A stretch of 64,000 nucleotides of DNA from Akkermansiaceae bacterium UBA2381 (GTDB lineage: Bacteria > Verrucomicrobiota > Verrucomicrobiia > Verrucomicrobiales > DEV007), in NCBI GenBank assembly GCA_002344215.1, contig DDSV01000034.1:1-64000 (forward strand), given 5' to 3'. A model generated the notes under the pieces. It ran no database searches and was not told the origin of the DNA. It saw only the letters and a list, made by a program, of their open reading frames with translations. Shown one piece after another: positions 51,260-59,002 of this stretch (within the stretch, counting starts at the first letter, position 1; every line of letters begins with the position of its first letter). A program made the translations under genes and the position numbers.

Positions 51260-51751
51260 ATGGCAACTGTAGAAGTCATTTTAAAACAAAAAGTCAACGG
51301 ACTCGGCGCCGAAGCCGACGTCGTCAAAGTGAAGCGTGGCTTCGCCCGCAACTTTCTCCTTCCCCAGGGCCAGGCGTATGAGGCGACCAAAGCGAATCTC
51401 CGTCATGTGAGTCATCTCAAGGAATTGCGTTCCAAGCGCGAGGCTGAGGAAGTGGCTGATGCGGAAAACGCAGCTGGCAAGCTCAAGAAGCTCCGTCTTT
51501 CCATCGTTCTTTCTCTCGGTCAGGGCGGCAAGGCCTTCGGTTCGGTGACCACGGCTGACATCGCCGCTCTCATCAACGAGAAGAGCAAGCTCAACATCGA
51601 CCGTCACCAGCTGGTGCTCGATCACCCCATCAAGACTCTCGGCAGCTACGAGATCCCCGTGAAACTGCATCCCTCCGTGGAGGCTTCCGTCACGGTTCGG
51701 GTTCTTGCCGCTGACGGCACCGCAGGCGATGCGGGTTCTGACGAGGATTGA
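51260..51751 (+). CDS. rplI: 50S ribosomal protein L9
   Basis: 163 residues. MATVEVILKQKVNGLGAEADVVKVKRGFARNFL is the L9 N-terminal domain with the GxxGxxVxVxxGxxRNxL signature; a long helix and the C-terminal domain (GGKAFGSVTTADIA, IKTLGSYEIPVKLHP) follow. A 12-residue acidic tail is present. Here it stands without rpsF/rpsR in front, but dnaB follows, as in many genomes. Confidence 0.95.
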   Translation: MATVEVILKQKVNGLGAEADVVKVKRGFARNFLLPQGQAYEATKANLRHVSHLKELRSKREAEEVADAENAAGKLKKLRLSIVLSLGQGGKAFGSVTTADIAALINEKSKLNIDRHQLVLDHPIKTLGSYEIPVKLHPSVEASVTVRVLAADGTAGDAGSDED

Positions 51752-51767
51752 GAGTGCATCGAAAATA

Positions 51768-51816
51768 GCGATTTTTAACGAATCGCTTTGCGAAATACGG
51801 GCGGGTTGCTTAGATA
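51768..51816 (+). promoter_or_regulatory. dnaB promoter with palindromic upstream element
   Basis: TTGCGA (51788-51793), 17-bp spacer and TAGATA (51811-51816) form a promoter 70 bp before dnaB. Directly upstream is GCGATTTTTAACGAATCGC (51768-51786), almost the same as the element before nusA (9404-9422). Confidence 0.55.
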
Positions 51817-51885
51817 GCAGGCCGCCCTTTTTCTTTTTCCGCAGGGCGGCGCGCCATCCTCTGTCACCCTTACGTTCCCGTCTCT

Positions 51886-53373
51886 ATGCCTGATTACAGT
51901 TCTTCCGGAAGTGGTGGCTCGTCTTATCAAAAGGGCGGCGATTCGCTCAAGACCGGTCCCAAAGGCCAGAAGGGCGAAAACGGAAAGCCCTTTCAGAAGA
52001 CCTCGAGCGCCGAGGATTCGCTGCGCTCGATGCCGCTCAACGCCGATGCCGAGCGGGCCGCCCTCTCCTGTATGCTGCTGGACCCGGTCACGATCATCCC
52101 CAAGGCGATCGAAAAGCTGGCTCCCGGCTATTTTTACATCCCGGCTCACCGCATCATTTTTGAAACGCTCCTCCACCTCTACAAGACCCGTCCGGAAGGG
52201 AAGCTCGATCTCATCGTGCTCAATACCGAGCTCTCCAAGCAGGGTAAACTCGATGCGGTGGGCGGACCGAAGACGCTGGCCGACCTTCTCGACGATGTTC
52301 CCACGACGGCCCTGTTTGACGACTACTCCGAGTTTCTCAAAGAGAAGTTCGTCCTGCGGCGGGTCATTCAGGATTGCACCGAGTGTGTGACCCAGGCCTA
52401 CGACGGGCCGGAAAGCTCAGCCAACTTCCTCGACTCGGTCGAAAAGAAGGTCCTTCAGATCCGGAACGAGACCTCGCAGGAAAAGGGAATCGAGGAGATG
52501 CGGGTCCACGTCCTCAAGGTGATCCAGTCGATTGATGACATGTACAACTCCGACGGGAACTCCGGCGGATTGATGACCGGCTTCACCGATCTCGATGAGA
52601 TGACGAACGGTTTCCACGGCGGGGAAATGATCGTCGTCGCGGCCCGTCCCTCGATGGGCAAGACCTCCTTCGTCATGAACATCGTCGAGAACATCTCGAT
52701 CCGGAAGGACAATCCCATTCCGGTGGCGGTCTTCAGTCTGGAAATGACCTCGGAGTCGCTCGTGCAGCGTCTCCTTTGTTCCCGCGCCCGGGTGCAGATG
52801 CAGAAGTTGCGGGGCGGCTTTCTCTCGAAAGCGGATTTCCCCAAACTGATGCAGGTGGCGGGCCAGCTCGCCGAGGCACCGATCTGGATCGATGACACCC
52901 CCGGTCTCACCATCAACGAACTTCAGGCCAAGGCGCGTCGCCTCAAGCAGCAGCACGGGATCCGCCTGATCGCGATCGACTACCTTCAGCTACTCAAGGC
53001 TCCGGATGTGGGGAGAAAGGACGGCCGTGAGAAAGAGATTGCCGAGATTTCAGGAGGGATCAAAGGCATTGCCAAAGAGCTCGATATCCCCGTCATCGTT
53101 CTAGCCCAGCTTAACCGGAACCCGGACTCGCGCGGTGGCAAACCGCGGATGAGCGATCTTCGTGAGTCGGGATCGATCGAGCAGGACGCCGACCTCGTCG
53201 GGCTCTTGATGCGTCCCGAGGTCTATGCCGACGACGAGGAAAAGGAGAGCATGTACGGCGAGGCGGAGTTCATCATCGCCAAACAGCGGAACGGTCCGAC
53301 CGGCGAGGTTCCCCTGACCTTCCACAAGGAGTTTATGCGCTTTGAGAACCGGGCGAAAGGTGCGGAGGAGTGA
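51886..53373 (+). CDS. dnaB: Replicative DNA helicase DnaB
   Basis: 495-residue hexameric helicase. A Ser/Gly/Lys-rich disordered N-terminal extension of about 45 residues precedes the N-terminal domain (PLNADAERAALSCML). The RecA-like core has Walker A ARPSMGKTSF, VFSLEMTSESL, LIAIDYLQLL (Walker B), and QLNRNPDSRGGKPRMSDLRESGSIEQDADLV (H3/H4 regions). RNGPTGEVPLTFHKEFMRFEN is the C-terminal motif. No intein is present. It has its own promoter. Confidence 0.97.
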   Translation: MPDYSSSGSGGSSYQKGGDSLKTGPKGQKGENGKPFQKTSSAEDSLRSMPLNADAERAALSCMLLDPVTIIPKAIEKLAPGYFYIPAHRIIFETLLHLYKTRPEGKLDLIVLNTELSKQGKLDAVGGPKTLADLLDDVPTTALFDDYSEFLKEKFVLRRVIQDCTECVTQAYDGPESSANFLDSVEKKVLQIRNETSQEKGIEEMRVHVLKVIQSIDDMYNSDGNSGGLMTGFTDLDEMTNGFHGGEMIVVAARPSMGKTSFVMNIVENISIRKDNPIPVAVFSLEMTSESLVQRLLCSRARVQMQKLRGGFLSKADFPKLMQVAGQLAEAPIWIDDTPGLTINELQAKARRLKQQHGIRLIAIDYLQLLKAPDVGRKDGREKEIAEISGGIKGIAKELDIPVIVLAQLNRNPDSRGGKPRMSDLRESGSIEQDADLVGLLMRPEVYADDEEKESMYGEAEFIIAKQRNGPTGEVPLTFHKEFMRFENRAKGAEE

Positions 53374-53590
53374 TGAGGGTGGGGATTGAGCGGGTTTTTT
53401 GGGGGGGAGGAATGCCTGACATCGGCCACGGCGATTCATCGAATATCCGTGTGTCCCCAACTGCCGGGTAGACACACGTTGTCCGAGGATTTCCTTGTCA
53501 GATCGTGGATTTCTTCACATGCTTGCTTCGAGCATCTTGAGGAATATCACTATCGGAGATCATACGAATAAATTCTGTTATGCCTAAAAA
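53374..53590 (+). other. Spacer between dnaB and the cassette array
   Basis: A perfect hairpin CGTGTGTC/GACACACG (53448-53478) may end the dnaB transcript. A GTTATGC box at 53577-53583, 8 bp before the first small ORF, is the exact complement of the GCATAAC box at the other end of that ORF and may mark the left boundary of the array. The stretch in between does not fold like the downstream attC candidates. Confidence 0.4.
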
Positions 53591-53956
53591 ATGAGCACCG
53601 AGTTTCGCCCTCTTCTCCGAACTGGTAAACTCTATCAACTAGATGCGGCGGATCTGGCGTTGAGGGACGCAGGCTTACCGCACTATCTGCAGGAGGAGTC
53701 AGTTTCTGGAATGCGGACCGCAATGCCGGTCGACCCGTCGCCTGCGCCGGGGACTTGGTGGACGATCTTGATTCCTGCTGATCGTTTCGACGAAGCGAGC
53801 AGGGTGATCTCTGATCTGCCATTTAGCTTCACAACTGAGCCGGACGTTTGGGATTGTTCGCCCTCTCCCTGTGGGAGGAGGATCATCACGATAGCGGCCT
53901 GGGTAGCACTGGCTTTGATTCTTTTGGCAATCATCGGCGCCCTGATACGGGCATAA
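53591..53956 (+). CDS. DUF2007-like protein with C-terminal membrane anchor (cassette 1)
   Basis: 121 residues. The N-terminal 85 residues follow the DUF2007 pattern (LLRTGKLYQLDAADLALRDAGLPHYL ... WWTILIPADRFDEASRVISDL), a small ferredoxin-like fold sometimes called a signal-transducing domain. A single C-terminal transmembrane helix (AAWVALALILLAIIGALI) follows. The TAA stop lies inside the GCATAAC box of candidate attC1. Function unknown. Confidence 0.65.
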   Translation: MSTEFRPLLRTGKLYQLDAADLALRDAGLPHYLQEESVSGMRTAMPVDPSPAPGTWWTILIPADRFDEASRVISDLPFSFTTEPDVWDCSPSPCGRRIITIAAWVALALILLAIIGALIRA

Positions 53957-54075
53957 CTAGTCGGCGATGGACAAGCCCGATCCCGTTGTGAGTTCATTGA
54001 CTTCCCTGATTCGAATCACTACACTGCAATCGAAGCCGCGCTCCCGGATCGGGCTGCCATGCCTCGACGTTCGGT
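53951..54075 (+). other. Candidate attC site 1 (125 bp)
   Basis: Left box GCATAAC (overlaps the stop of cassette 1) and right box GTTCGGT (7 bp before ATG 54082). Inner arms AGCCCGATCC and GGATCGGGCT are perfectly complementary; GTCG and GGC-ATGG segments between box and inner arm also pair with small offsets. The centre is homologous to attC3. Confidence 0.6.
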
Positions 54076-54081
54076 TTCATC

Positions 54082-54630
54082 ATGATGCGTATCCCACATT
54101 GGCGTTTCCTGCTATTATTGCTGCTGTTCTTTCTCGGCGGCTTCGCCGCATCGGTTCCACCATTGTGGTCAGTATTGGAGAAGAGGTGGATTCGCCCTGC
54201 GACTGACGTCGACCGCTCTAGTTTTCCCATTCTCGTCCGAGATCAAGAAGCGGTGTTTGCCGCAGCTATTCTGAATCAAGTGCCGTCGGATAGCGTTGCC
54301 GTAACGAGCGGGTTCGATGAGACCGCAATCAACAAAGACCTCAACACCCAAATCGAAAACAAGGGTGACTTCAAATTCTTTCGGGTACTCGAACGCACGT
54401 CGGATGTGACTCGTGTGACATTGATTTTTCCTACAACAGCCGATGCGAGAATTCAGGGCTGGTATGATATCCGAGGTGGAGAAATTATTCCGCGGAAGAT
54501 CATGAGCTACGGTCCTGGGTTTGCGTTCGTCGTTATTCCTCCGTCCGTGTTGTGCGGTGTCGCGATGGCTGGCGTATTTGCAATATTTGCCCGGCCGAAA
54601 AAGATTCGTATTGGAGCGCGAAAAACCTAA
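54082..54630 (+). CDS. Unknown membrane protein (cassette 2)
   Basis: 182 residues. An N-terminal hydrophobic segment (FLLLLLLFFLGGFAASVPPLW) is followed by a predicted periplasmic region (to about 145) and a second transmembrane helix (FAFVVIPPSVLCGVAMAGVFAIFA) before a basic tail, so both ends are cytoplasmic. No family recognised. Its TAA stop lies in the ACCTAAC box of attC2. Several Leu/Phe runs show strong hydrophobicity. Confidence 0.6.
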   Translation: MMRIPHWRFLLLLLLFFLGGFAASVPPLWSVLEKRWIRPATDVDRSSFPILVRDQEAVFAAAILNQVPSDSVAVTSGFDETAINKDLNTQIENKGDFKFFRVLERTSDVTRVTLIFPTTADARIQGWYDIRGGEIIPRKIMSYGPGFAFVVIPPSVLCGVAMAGVFAIFARPKKIRIGARKT

Positions 54631-54751
54631 CGAAATAGCCCAGCCAATCCTCAACCTGTTCTGAGTTAATCATGAACCCGCCATTGATTACGATTTCTCC
54701 GCCATCGATCTCACCCCATCGGCTGGGATCGGCTGGCATTTGGCGTTGAGC
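54625..54751 (+). other. Candidate attC site 2 (127 bp)
   Basis: Left box ACCTAAC fits RYYYAAC exactly and overlaps the stop of cassette 2. Right box GTTGAGC fits GTTRRRY exactly, 5 bp before ATG 54757. Inner arms AAATAGCCCAGCC and GGCTGGCATTT pair with one or two offsets, and a second GGCTGGG copy occurs at 54721. Confidence 0.65.
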
Positions 54752-54756
54752 AAGAA

Positions 54757-55224
54757 ATGATGGATATCTGCCCCAGCACGATTCGTCGTGAATTTCCATT
54801 CGGATTCATCGCAGTGGCCTTCGCTATCCTTCTACTGGGACTGTGTGTCTTTCTCCCATTTGAAATCCAGATCGGTGGCGCTGTATCGTACATCTCGCCA
54901 ACTGGAATCGCATTGATTGCAGGCTGCGCTCTCCTTGGCATTTTTGCCTCGGTCCGTGCGCTTTTGCATCCAGACCCCTACCAGAATCTACTCGGTATCG
55001 CCGCAGCTGTTTTCTCAGCTTTGATTTTAACTGTCTCCGTGACGCGCGTTTTGAAACATTTTCCGAGCCGATGCGATCCCAAGCTCGAGTACAGCAAGCC
55101 GGCGATGGCAAGCCCGTCCCACCGCGAGTTGATTGACTTCCCTGATTCGACTCCTTATCCTCCAATCGAGGCGGCGCTCCCGGGTCTGGCTCGCCATGCC
55201 TCAAACGTTGTGCAGAAAAAATGA
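54757..55224 (+). CDS. Unknown polytopic membrane protein (cassette 3)
   Basis: 155 residues. Three predicted transmembrane segments (FGFIAVAFAILLLGLCVFLPF, ISPTGIALIAGCALLGIFASV, LLGIAAAVFSALILTVSVTRVL). The last 45 residues are read through candidate attC3, so the ancestral stop may have been lost and the present C terminus be attC-derived. Its TGA overlaps the ATG of the next ORF (ATGA). No family recognised. Confidence 0.5.
   Translation: MMDICPSTIRREFPFGFIAVAFAILLLGLCVFLPFEIQIGGAVSYISPTGIALIAGCALLGIFASVRALLHPDPYQNLLGIAAAVFSALILTVSVTRVLKHFPSRCDPKLEYSKPAMASPSHRELIDFPDSTPYPPIEAALPGLARHASNVVQKK
55089..55213 (+). other. Candidate attC site 3 (125 bp), read through by ORF
   Basis: Left box GTACAGC (degenerate) and right box GTTGTGC, whose complement GCACAAC resembles it. 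GGCGATGGCAAGCC and GGCTCGCCATGCC form the stem. Spacing, length (125) and central sequence (TTGACTTCCCTGATTCGA) match attC1, so the two are homologous. Confidence 0.55.
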
Positions 55225-55763
55225 CATCTCGGGGCATTTCATTTATTGCTGTATGTTGCATCCTTTCTGGCTGCAGGAATCAACCTTTAGAACCCGTAAC
55301 GCAGTGTCGTTTTCTTATGCCGAAGGAAATTAAGCTTCCAATTACGAATGAGGAGCAACAGAGGGCATATGAAGCATTTCAGAAGAAATCTTATTTGAGA
55401 GAGATAATTCCTCCTACTGAGAGCATATTAGTTGAGTGGGATAAGGAAGCGGGCGCGAAAAATCCTAGTTTTGCCGTTATAACATGCTTGGAATTTGGTG
55501 ATCCTGCAGTTATTCGTCTTGCGAAAGAACAAAGGAAAATCATAATAGATAGAGATGTGTTTCGGGATCTAGATAACTTCTCAGGGTTTCGGAGCGGTAC
55601 GGTTATGGTGGATTTTTGCCAGCTATATATAATACGTGAGAGGTCATCTAGTTCACTAGACGCCGAGTTGGATGGTGTTCGGTTTAAGCTAGATATTGTA
55701 ATATCGAATCGGGCACAACAAGTCGCGACAGGAAAGGTATTACAGCCCTCCGCTGCTCCCTGA
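55221..55763 (+). CDS. AT-rich unknown lipoprotein (cassette 4)
   Basis: 180 residues. The N terminus MTSRGISFIAVCCILSGC contains a lipobox (LSGC, Cys18). The remainder shows no known domain. The codons are much richer in A/T than neighbouring genes (ATATATAATACG and similar), evidence for recent foreign origin. The start overlaps the previous stop by 4 bp. A weak attC-like region follows. Confidence 0.6.
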   Translation: MTSRGISFIAVCCILSGCRNQPLEPVTQCRFLMPKEIKLPITNEEQQRAYEAFQKKSYLREIIPPTESILVEWDKEAGAKNPSFAVITCLEFGDPAVIRLAKEQRKIIIDRDVFRDLDNFSGFRSGTVMVDFCQLYIIRERSSSSLDAELDGVRFKLDIVISNRAQQVATGKVLQPSAAP

Positions 55764-55772
55764 CGTTAGCCG

Positions 55773-55927
55773 TCATAACCCGCAGATAAACCGAAAGCAA
55801 TGGAACTCACCCCGAGAGCCAAGTGCGAAACGGGTGTCATGCGACAATTCTTGACAGAGCTGTGCTGCCGTCGCCCACTTTGTAAAGAAGTATCGAATGA
55901 CCCAATGCCAGCGACCTGAAGTTGGCT
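55773..55927 (+). other. Weak candidate attC site 4
   Basis: Box TCATAAC at 55773 and GTTGGCT at 55921, which lies 7 bp before ATG 55935. GCAATGG and CCAATGC may be inner arms. The length (155 bp) is larger and pairing poorer than in sites 1-3. Could also be an unrelated spacer. Confidence 0.3.
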
Positions 55928-55934
55928 CAATAAA

Positions 55935-56588
55935 ATGAAGTCTCTCGCAGATAGCATCGATGCTCTCTACCTCGCTTTCGGAGACGTTCCGAAGCCACGA
56001 ACCATCGAAGGGTGCCCGTGCTGTATCGAGAAGAAGAACATCGGCACTCTTTTGTCGAAGCCTCTCCGCGAACTGAGTCCGGGTGACCTGTCCTCCTACG
56101 CGTCATCCGCATTTCTAACTGTCGGGGAGGTGGCGGACTACCTCTATTTTCTCCCGCGGATCATCGAGATATCTTGCACGGAATCCGGGTGGTGGCCCGA
56201 TGTCCCGGTAACGGGGAGCGCGGTTTCGGAGACTCATCCGGCGGATTGGCCATCACTCCGGCGGGATGCGCTCTGTGACGTGCTTCATGCCGTGGTTCAG
56301 GAAACAGCCCGGATTTCCGACGCGGGATGGATCATCGACGACTGGATCTGTGCCATCGCGAAGATGGGATTGCCGGTCGGACCGTTCCTTGGTCAGATGG
56401 AGTCACATCCTGCTCTCGTTCTTTCTTTCTACGAGCGGAACTCGCAGTCCATGATGAAACAACGGCTCAGCAACTCATTCTGGGATCGGACCGATCCGGG
56501 ATACGATGAGGTTCTGGCATGGTTCGAGAGTCCAAAGGTCTCGCAGATCATTATGGAAGCCTACGGACTGAATCAGAACAGCCAATGA
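55935..56588 (+). CDS. Conserved hypothetical protein
   Basis: 217 residues. A GCPCC motif near residues 26-30 followed by LSKPLRELSPGDLSSYASSAFLTVGEVADYLYFLPRIIEI is a pattern I recall from a scattered family of uncharacterised cytoplasmic proteins. The rest is helical without a recognised domain. It may be the last cassette of the array or the first chromosomal gene after it. Convergent with the dynamin-like gene (20-bp gap). Confidence 0.6.
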   Translation: MKSLADSIDALYLAFGDVPKPRTIEGCPCCIEKKNIGTLLSKPLRELSPGDLSSYASSAFLTVGEVADYLYFLPRIIEISCTESGWWPDVPVTGSAVSETHPADWPSLRRDALCDVLHAVVQETARISDAGWIIDDWICAIAKMGLPVGPFLGQMESHPALVLSFYERNSQSMMKQRLSNSFWDRTDPGYDEVLAWFESPKVSQIIMEAYGLNQNSQ

Positions 56589-56608
56589 AAGCGGCCCGAT
56601 CGCATCAT

Positions 56609-58489
56609 TCAAACCTCCCGAAGAACCAGATCGTCTCGATGGAGTTCGCGAGGGGCGTAGCCGTGTGAGATGAGCTCTGTTATCACGGGATGGAGGACGC
56701 GCTCGACCTCGGCCAGGGAGGACTCCGTTCTCTCGATCTCCCGCATGCCGGACTCGTAGCTTCCGCGATGCTCCCGGCAGACTTTTCGAAGGGGATCGAA
56801 GAACGCGACGAAATCACGGTAGAAGGCCGCCGTTTGCTCGCCGACGGCGTCTCGCTGCGCCCTGGCGATTTGTTTCCGGTGACGATTGAGAATGGACTGG
56901 TAGACCTCCCGCGCCTGCTTCGCCAACGGGATCCCGACTGCTGCGGCGACGATGAGGAAGACCAGAGCCGAGGCCAGAGCCAACGCATTCCAGGGGCCCT
57001 GTTCCAGCATCGTGAAGACGACGCCGGCCGCCAGTTCGACAAGCAGATCGACCGCGTTGCCGGGAAGACCGCGATGCATCACCGTGAGGGTGATGCCCGC
57101 CAGTCCCAGGAGGATCGCAGTAACGACGCACCCCCAAATCAGCCGCGTGCGCTGCCGGAAGAGGGCCCTGAGTTCGTCGACAAGTTTCATCTCGCTCAGG
57201 GCAAGAGAGGTAGCCTGCTCGACGGATTCCGAGAGACGTCGCCTCGGCTCCTCCCAGTTCGGCCGGCCTGACCCGCTCGTGCTCAGTTCGAGATCGAAGC
57301 GTTCCTTCAGCTCATGGGCGACGCTGTCCCAGAGCTTGTCGACGTCCTCCGTGACGGCGCTTGCTCCGGATCCGATGCCACCTCGCACCGCCTCCAGGGT
57401 GAGGGCGGAGATCCGGTCATCGATCAAGCCGATGCGGTGCTGCCGGGGCCGCAGGATCGAGGCGAAGCGGAACACCTCGTCGAGGAGGGGTTCGGCCTGA
57501 AGGCCCGCCGAGACGAAGCTTTGGTCGAAGCCGTCGAGGAGAGCCTCTTGATTTTTCCGGGTCAGCTCCATCTGCGTCGCGGCAGAGGCTTCCAATGTGC
57601 TGAGAATCTCGTCGTCGGCGCGGATGATCTCCGAGACCTCGCCGTGCCGCTCTTTGATTTCTTCCATTACCTCACGGGCTGCGCGGCACGCGTGGGTCAG
57701 CGCCACGAGGCGGGGCACGGACGACTCCACCATGCCGGAGAGATGGAGCTGCAGCGACTCGATTCCGCTGTGTTGGTGAAGCGCGGCCGTATCGTGGCCG
57801 GGAGTCCTGGCGAGGAGGGCCGTCCTGGCCGAGACCGAAAAAACGGGGAAATTCCGCCTGAAGCGGAGGAGTGCGGTCTTCCGGGTGTGCTCGCGGATGG
57901 CCAACACCTCTTCCCCGGTGCGCAGGTCGCTTTGCTGGAGCACGATCACGATTTTCCTGCCCCACTGGCGGTGGATACGGCCGAGGAGTTCCCAGGTCGC
58001 TTCGCTCCACGGGTTCTTCACCGAGAACACGAAGAGAACGAGGTCCGCCTCGGGCAGAAACCTTTCCGCGACATCGTCGTAGGCGGATCCGATCGCCCTT
58101 GCCGACGGCAAGTTGAGAAAGGTGAAGTCCTTGAGGGTGTTGATCGGTCGAAAAACTTCGACGATGTCTTCGGAGAAGTCGGACTCCCGCGCTTCGGTTC
58201 CGTATTGAAGCAGGGCGATGCGTCCGGAGGCGGGCGCGAACCCTGCTTTCAGGAATTCCCCGCCGAAGAGGGCGTCGAGCAGGGTCGACTTGCCGGGGTC
58301 GGCGTCTCCGACGACGACGAGGAGAAAGGGATTCTCCAGATCGGCGGCCTTGCTCGTGAGTCCGCCGAGACGATCCTCCGCGAGGCCGGTTTCGGCACCC
58401 AGACTGCCCAGCGCCTCGATGACATTCTTCAGCCGCTCACGGGTTTGGAAGTATCGTTCTCCGAGGGGGGCTATCGATTCTTGGGCCAA
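56609..58489 (-). CDS. Bacterial dynamin-like GTPase
   Basis: 626 residues, apparent TTG start at 58489. G1 is GDADPGKST (about 61-69). A switch-like TLKDFTFLNLPSARAIG occupies the G3 place, where DxxG is replaced by NLPS. G4 is probably LQQSD. Long helical stalk-like segments follow, with two hydrophobic hairpins near 450-470 and 480-525 that could insert in membrane, then a C-terminal helical part. Architecture resembles BDLP/LeoA-type proteins that shape or fuse membranes. The altered G3 makes hydrolysis doubtful. Confidence 0.8.
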   Translation of the reverse strand: MAQESIAPLGERYFQTRERLKNVIEALGSLGAETGLAEDRLGGLTSKAADLENPFLLVVVGDADPGKSTLLDALFGGEFLKAGFAPASGRIALLQYGTEARESDFSEDIVEVFRPINTLKDFTFLNLPSARAIGSAYDDVAERFLPEADLVLFVFSVKNPWSEATWELLGRIHRQWGRKIVIVLQQSDLRTGEEVLAIREHTRKTALLRFRRNFPVFSVSARTALLARTPGHDTAALHQHSGIESLQLHLSGMVESSVPRLVALTHACRAAREVMEEIKERHGEVSEIIRADDEILSTLEASAATQMELTRKNQEALLDGFDQSFVSAGLQAEPLLDEVFRFASILRPRQHRIGLIDDRISALTLEAVRGGIGSGASAVTEDVDKLWDSVAHELKERFDLELSTSGSGRPNWEEPRRRLSESVEQATSLALSEMKLVDELRALFRQRTRLIWGCVVTAILLGLAGITLTVMHRGLPGNAVDLLVELAAGVVFTMLEQGPWNALALASALVFLIVAAAVGIPLAKQAREVYQSILNRHRKQIARAQRDAVGEQTAAFYRDFVAFFDPLRKVCREHRGSYESGMREIERTESSLAEVERVLHPVITELISHGYAPRELHRDDLVLREV

Positions 58490-59002
58490 GGCAGGTTGAG
58501 CGGTGCGGGTAAGAATCTCAAGGCGGTGGCGCGGGAGAGAAGCGCGTCAAGAAGACGATAGTCGACGACTGAGTCAAGTGAAAACGCGGCCCATGTCGAG
58601 ATATCACCCATGCCTTCGCCCGGCCCCGGCCGGGAAGGGGAGTGGCCGGGGATGACCCATTTGATGTTGTCTTGCTAGACCCTCAGGGCTGCGTCGCTGT
58701 GGTCAACCTTGTTGGCCGGATTGACCTTGCTTCGTGCCGACTACCAAAGACGAGCAGAAGAGGGGCGGTTCCGGAGCAGAGGAGGGTCAGTTCGAGAATC
58801 TGGAATTTGATTCTATACCTATATAGAAGCGTAAAGCCGTGTGCCGCTCGACCGTGAAGTGCACCGATTCACCGGAATCCACTAAGACGGCCCGGCGTCA
58901 TCCGTTTACCGATATACGGCATTGAATGATTCCGTCATTTGCCGTTAAATCGGGCTTTCTCGCCTGGTTCCCGGGCGTGCCGACACCTTGTTTTAGCAAT
59001 TT
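58490..59002. other. Intergenic region, no gene supported
   Basis: 513 bp between the divergent dynamin-like gene and the Gfo/Idh gene. Some GC-rich inverted stretches (CCGGCCCCGGCCGG near 58622) and no clear promoter pair. Short open frames here have no ribosome site or recognisable protein. Confidence 0.5.

Larger units (their letters stand above)
53577..55927 (+). mobile_element. Candidate integron cassette array lacking integrase (CALIN)
   Basis: Four small ORFs in one direction (53591, 54082, 54757, 55221) are separated by about 125-bp imperfect palindromes whose ends carry AAC...GTT boxes. At two junctions the left box overlaps the stop codon, and at four the right box is 5-8 bp before the next start codon. 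ORFs lack recognisable housekeeping functions; the fourth is visibly AT-rich. No integrase gene is in the window. Best explanation: gene cassettes. Confidence 0.6.

Noticed and set aside
53454..53583. A further attC site upstream of the first cassette ORF
   Set aside because: CCCCAAC and GTTATGC boxes exist at about 129 bp spacing, but the inner arms do not pair, so it is kept only as a possible array boundary.
58642..58857. Small ORF in the gap before the Gfo/Idh gene
   Set aside because: No ribosome site, no recognisable protein, and an Arg-rich composition typical of chance frames.
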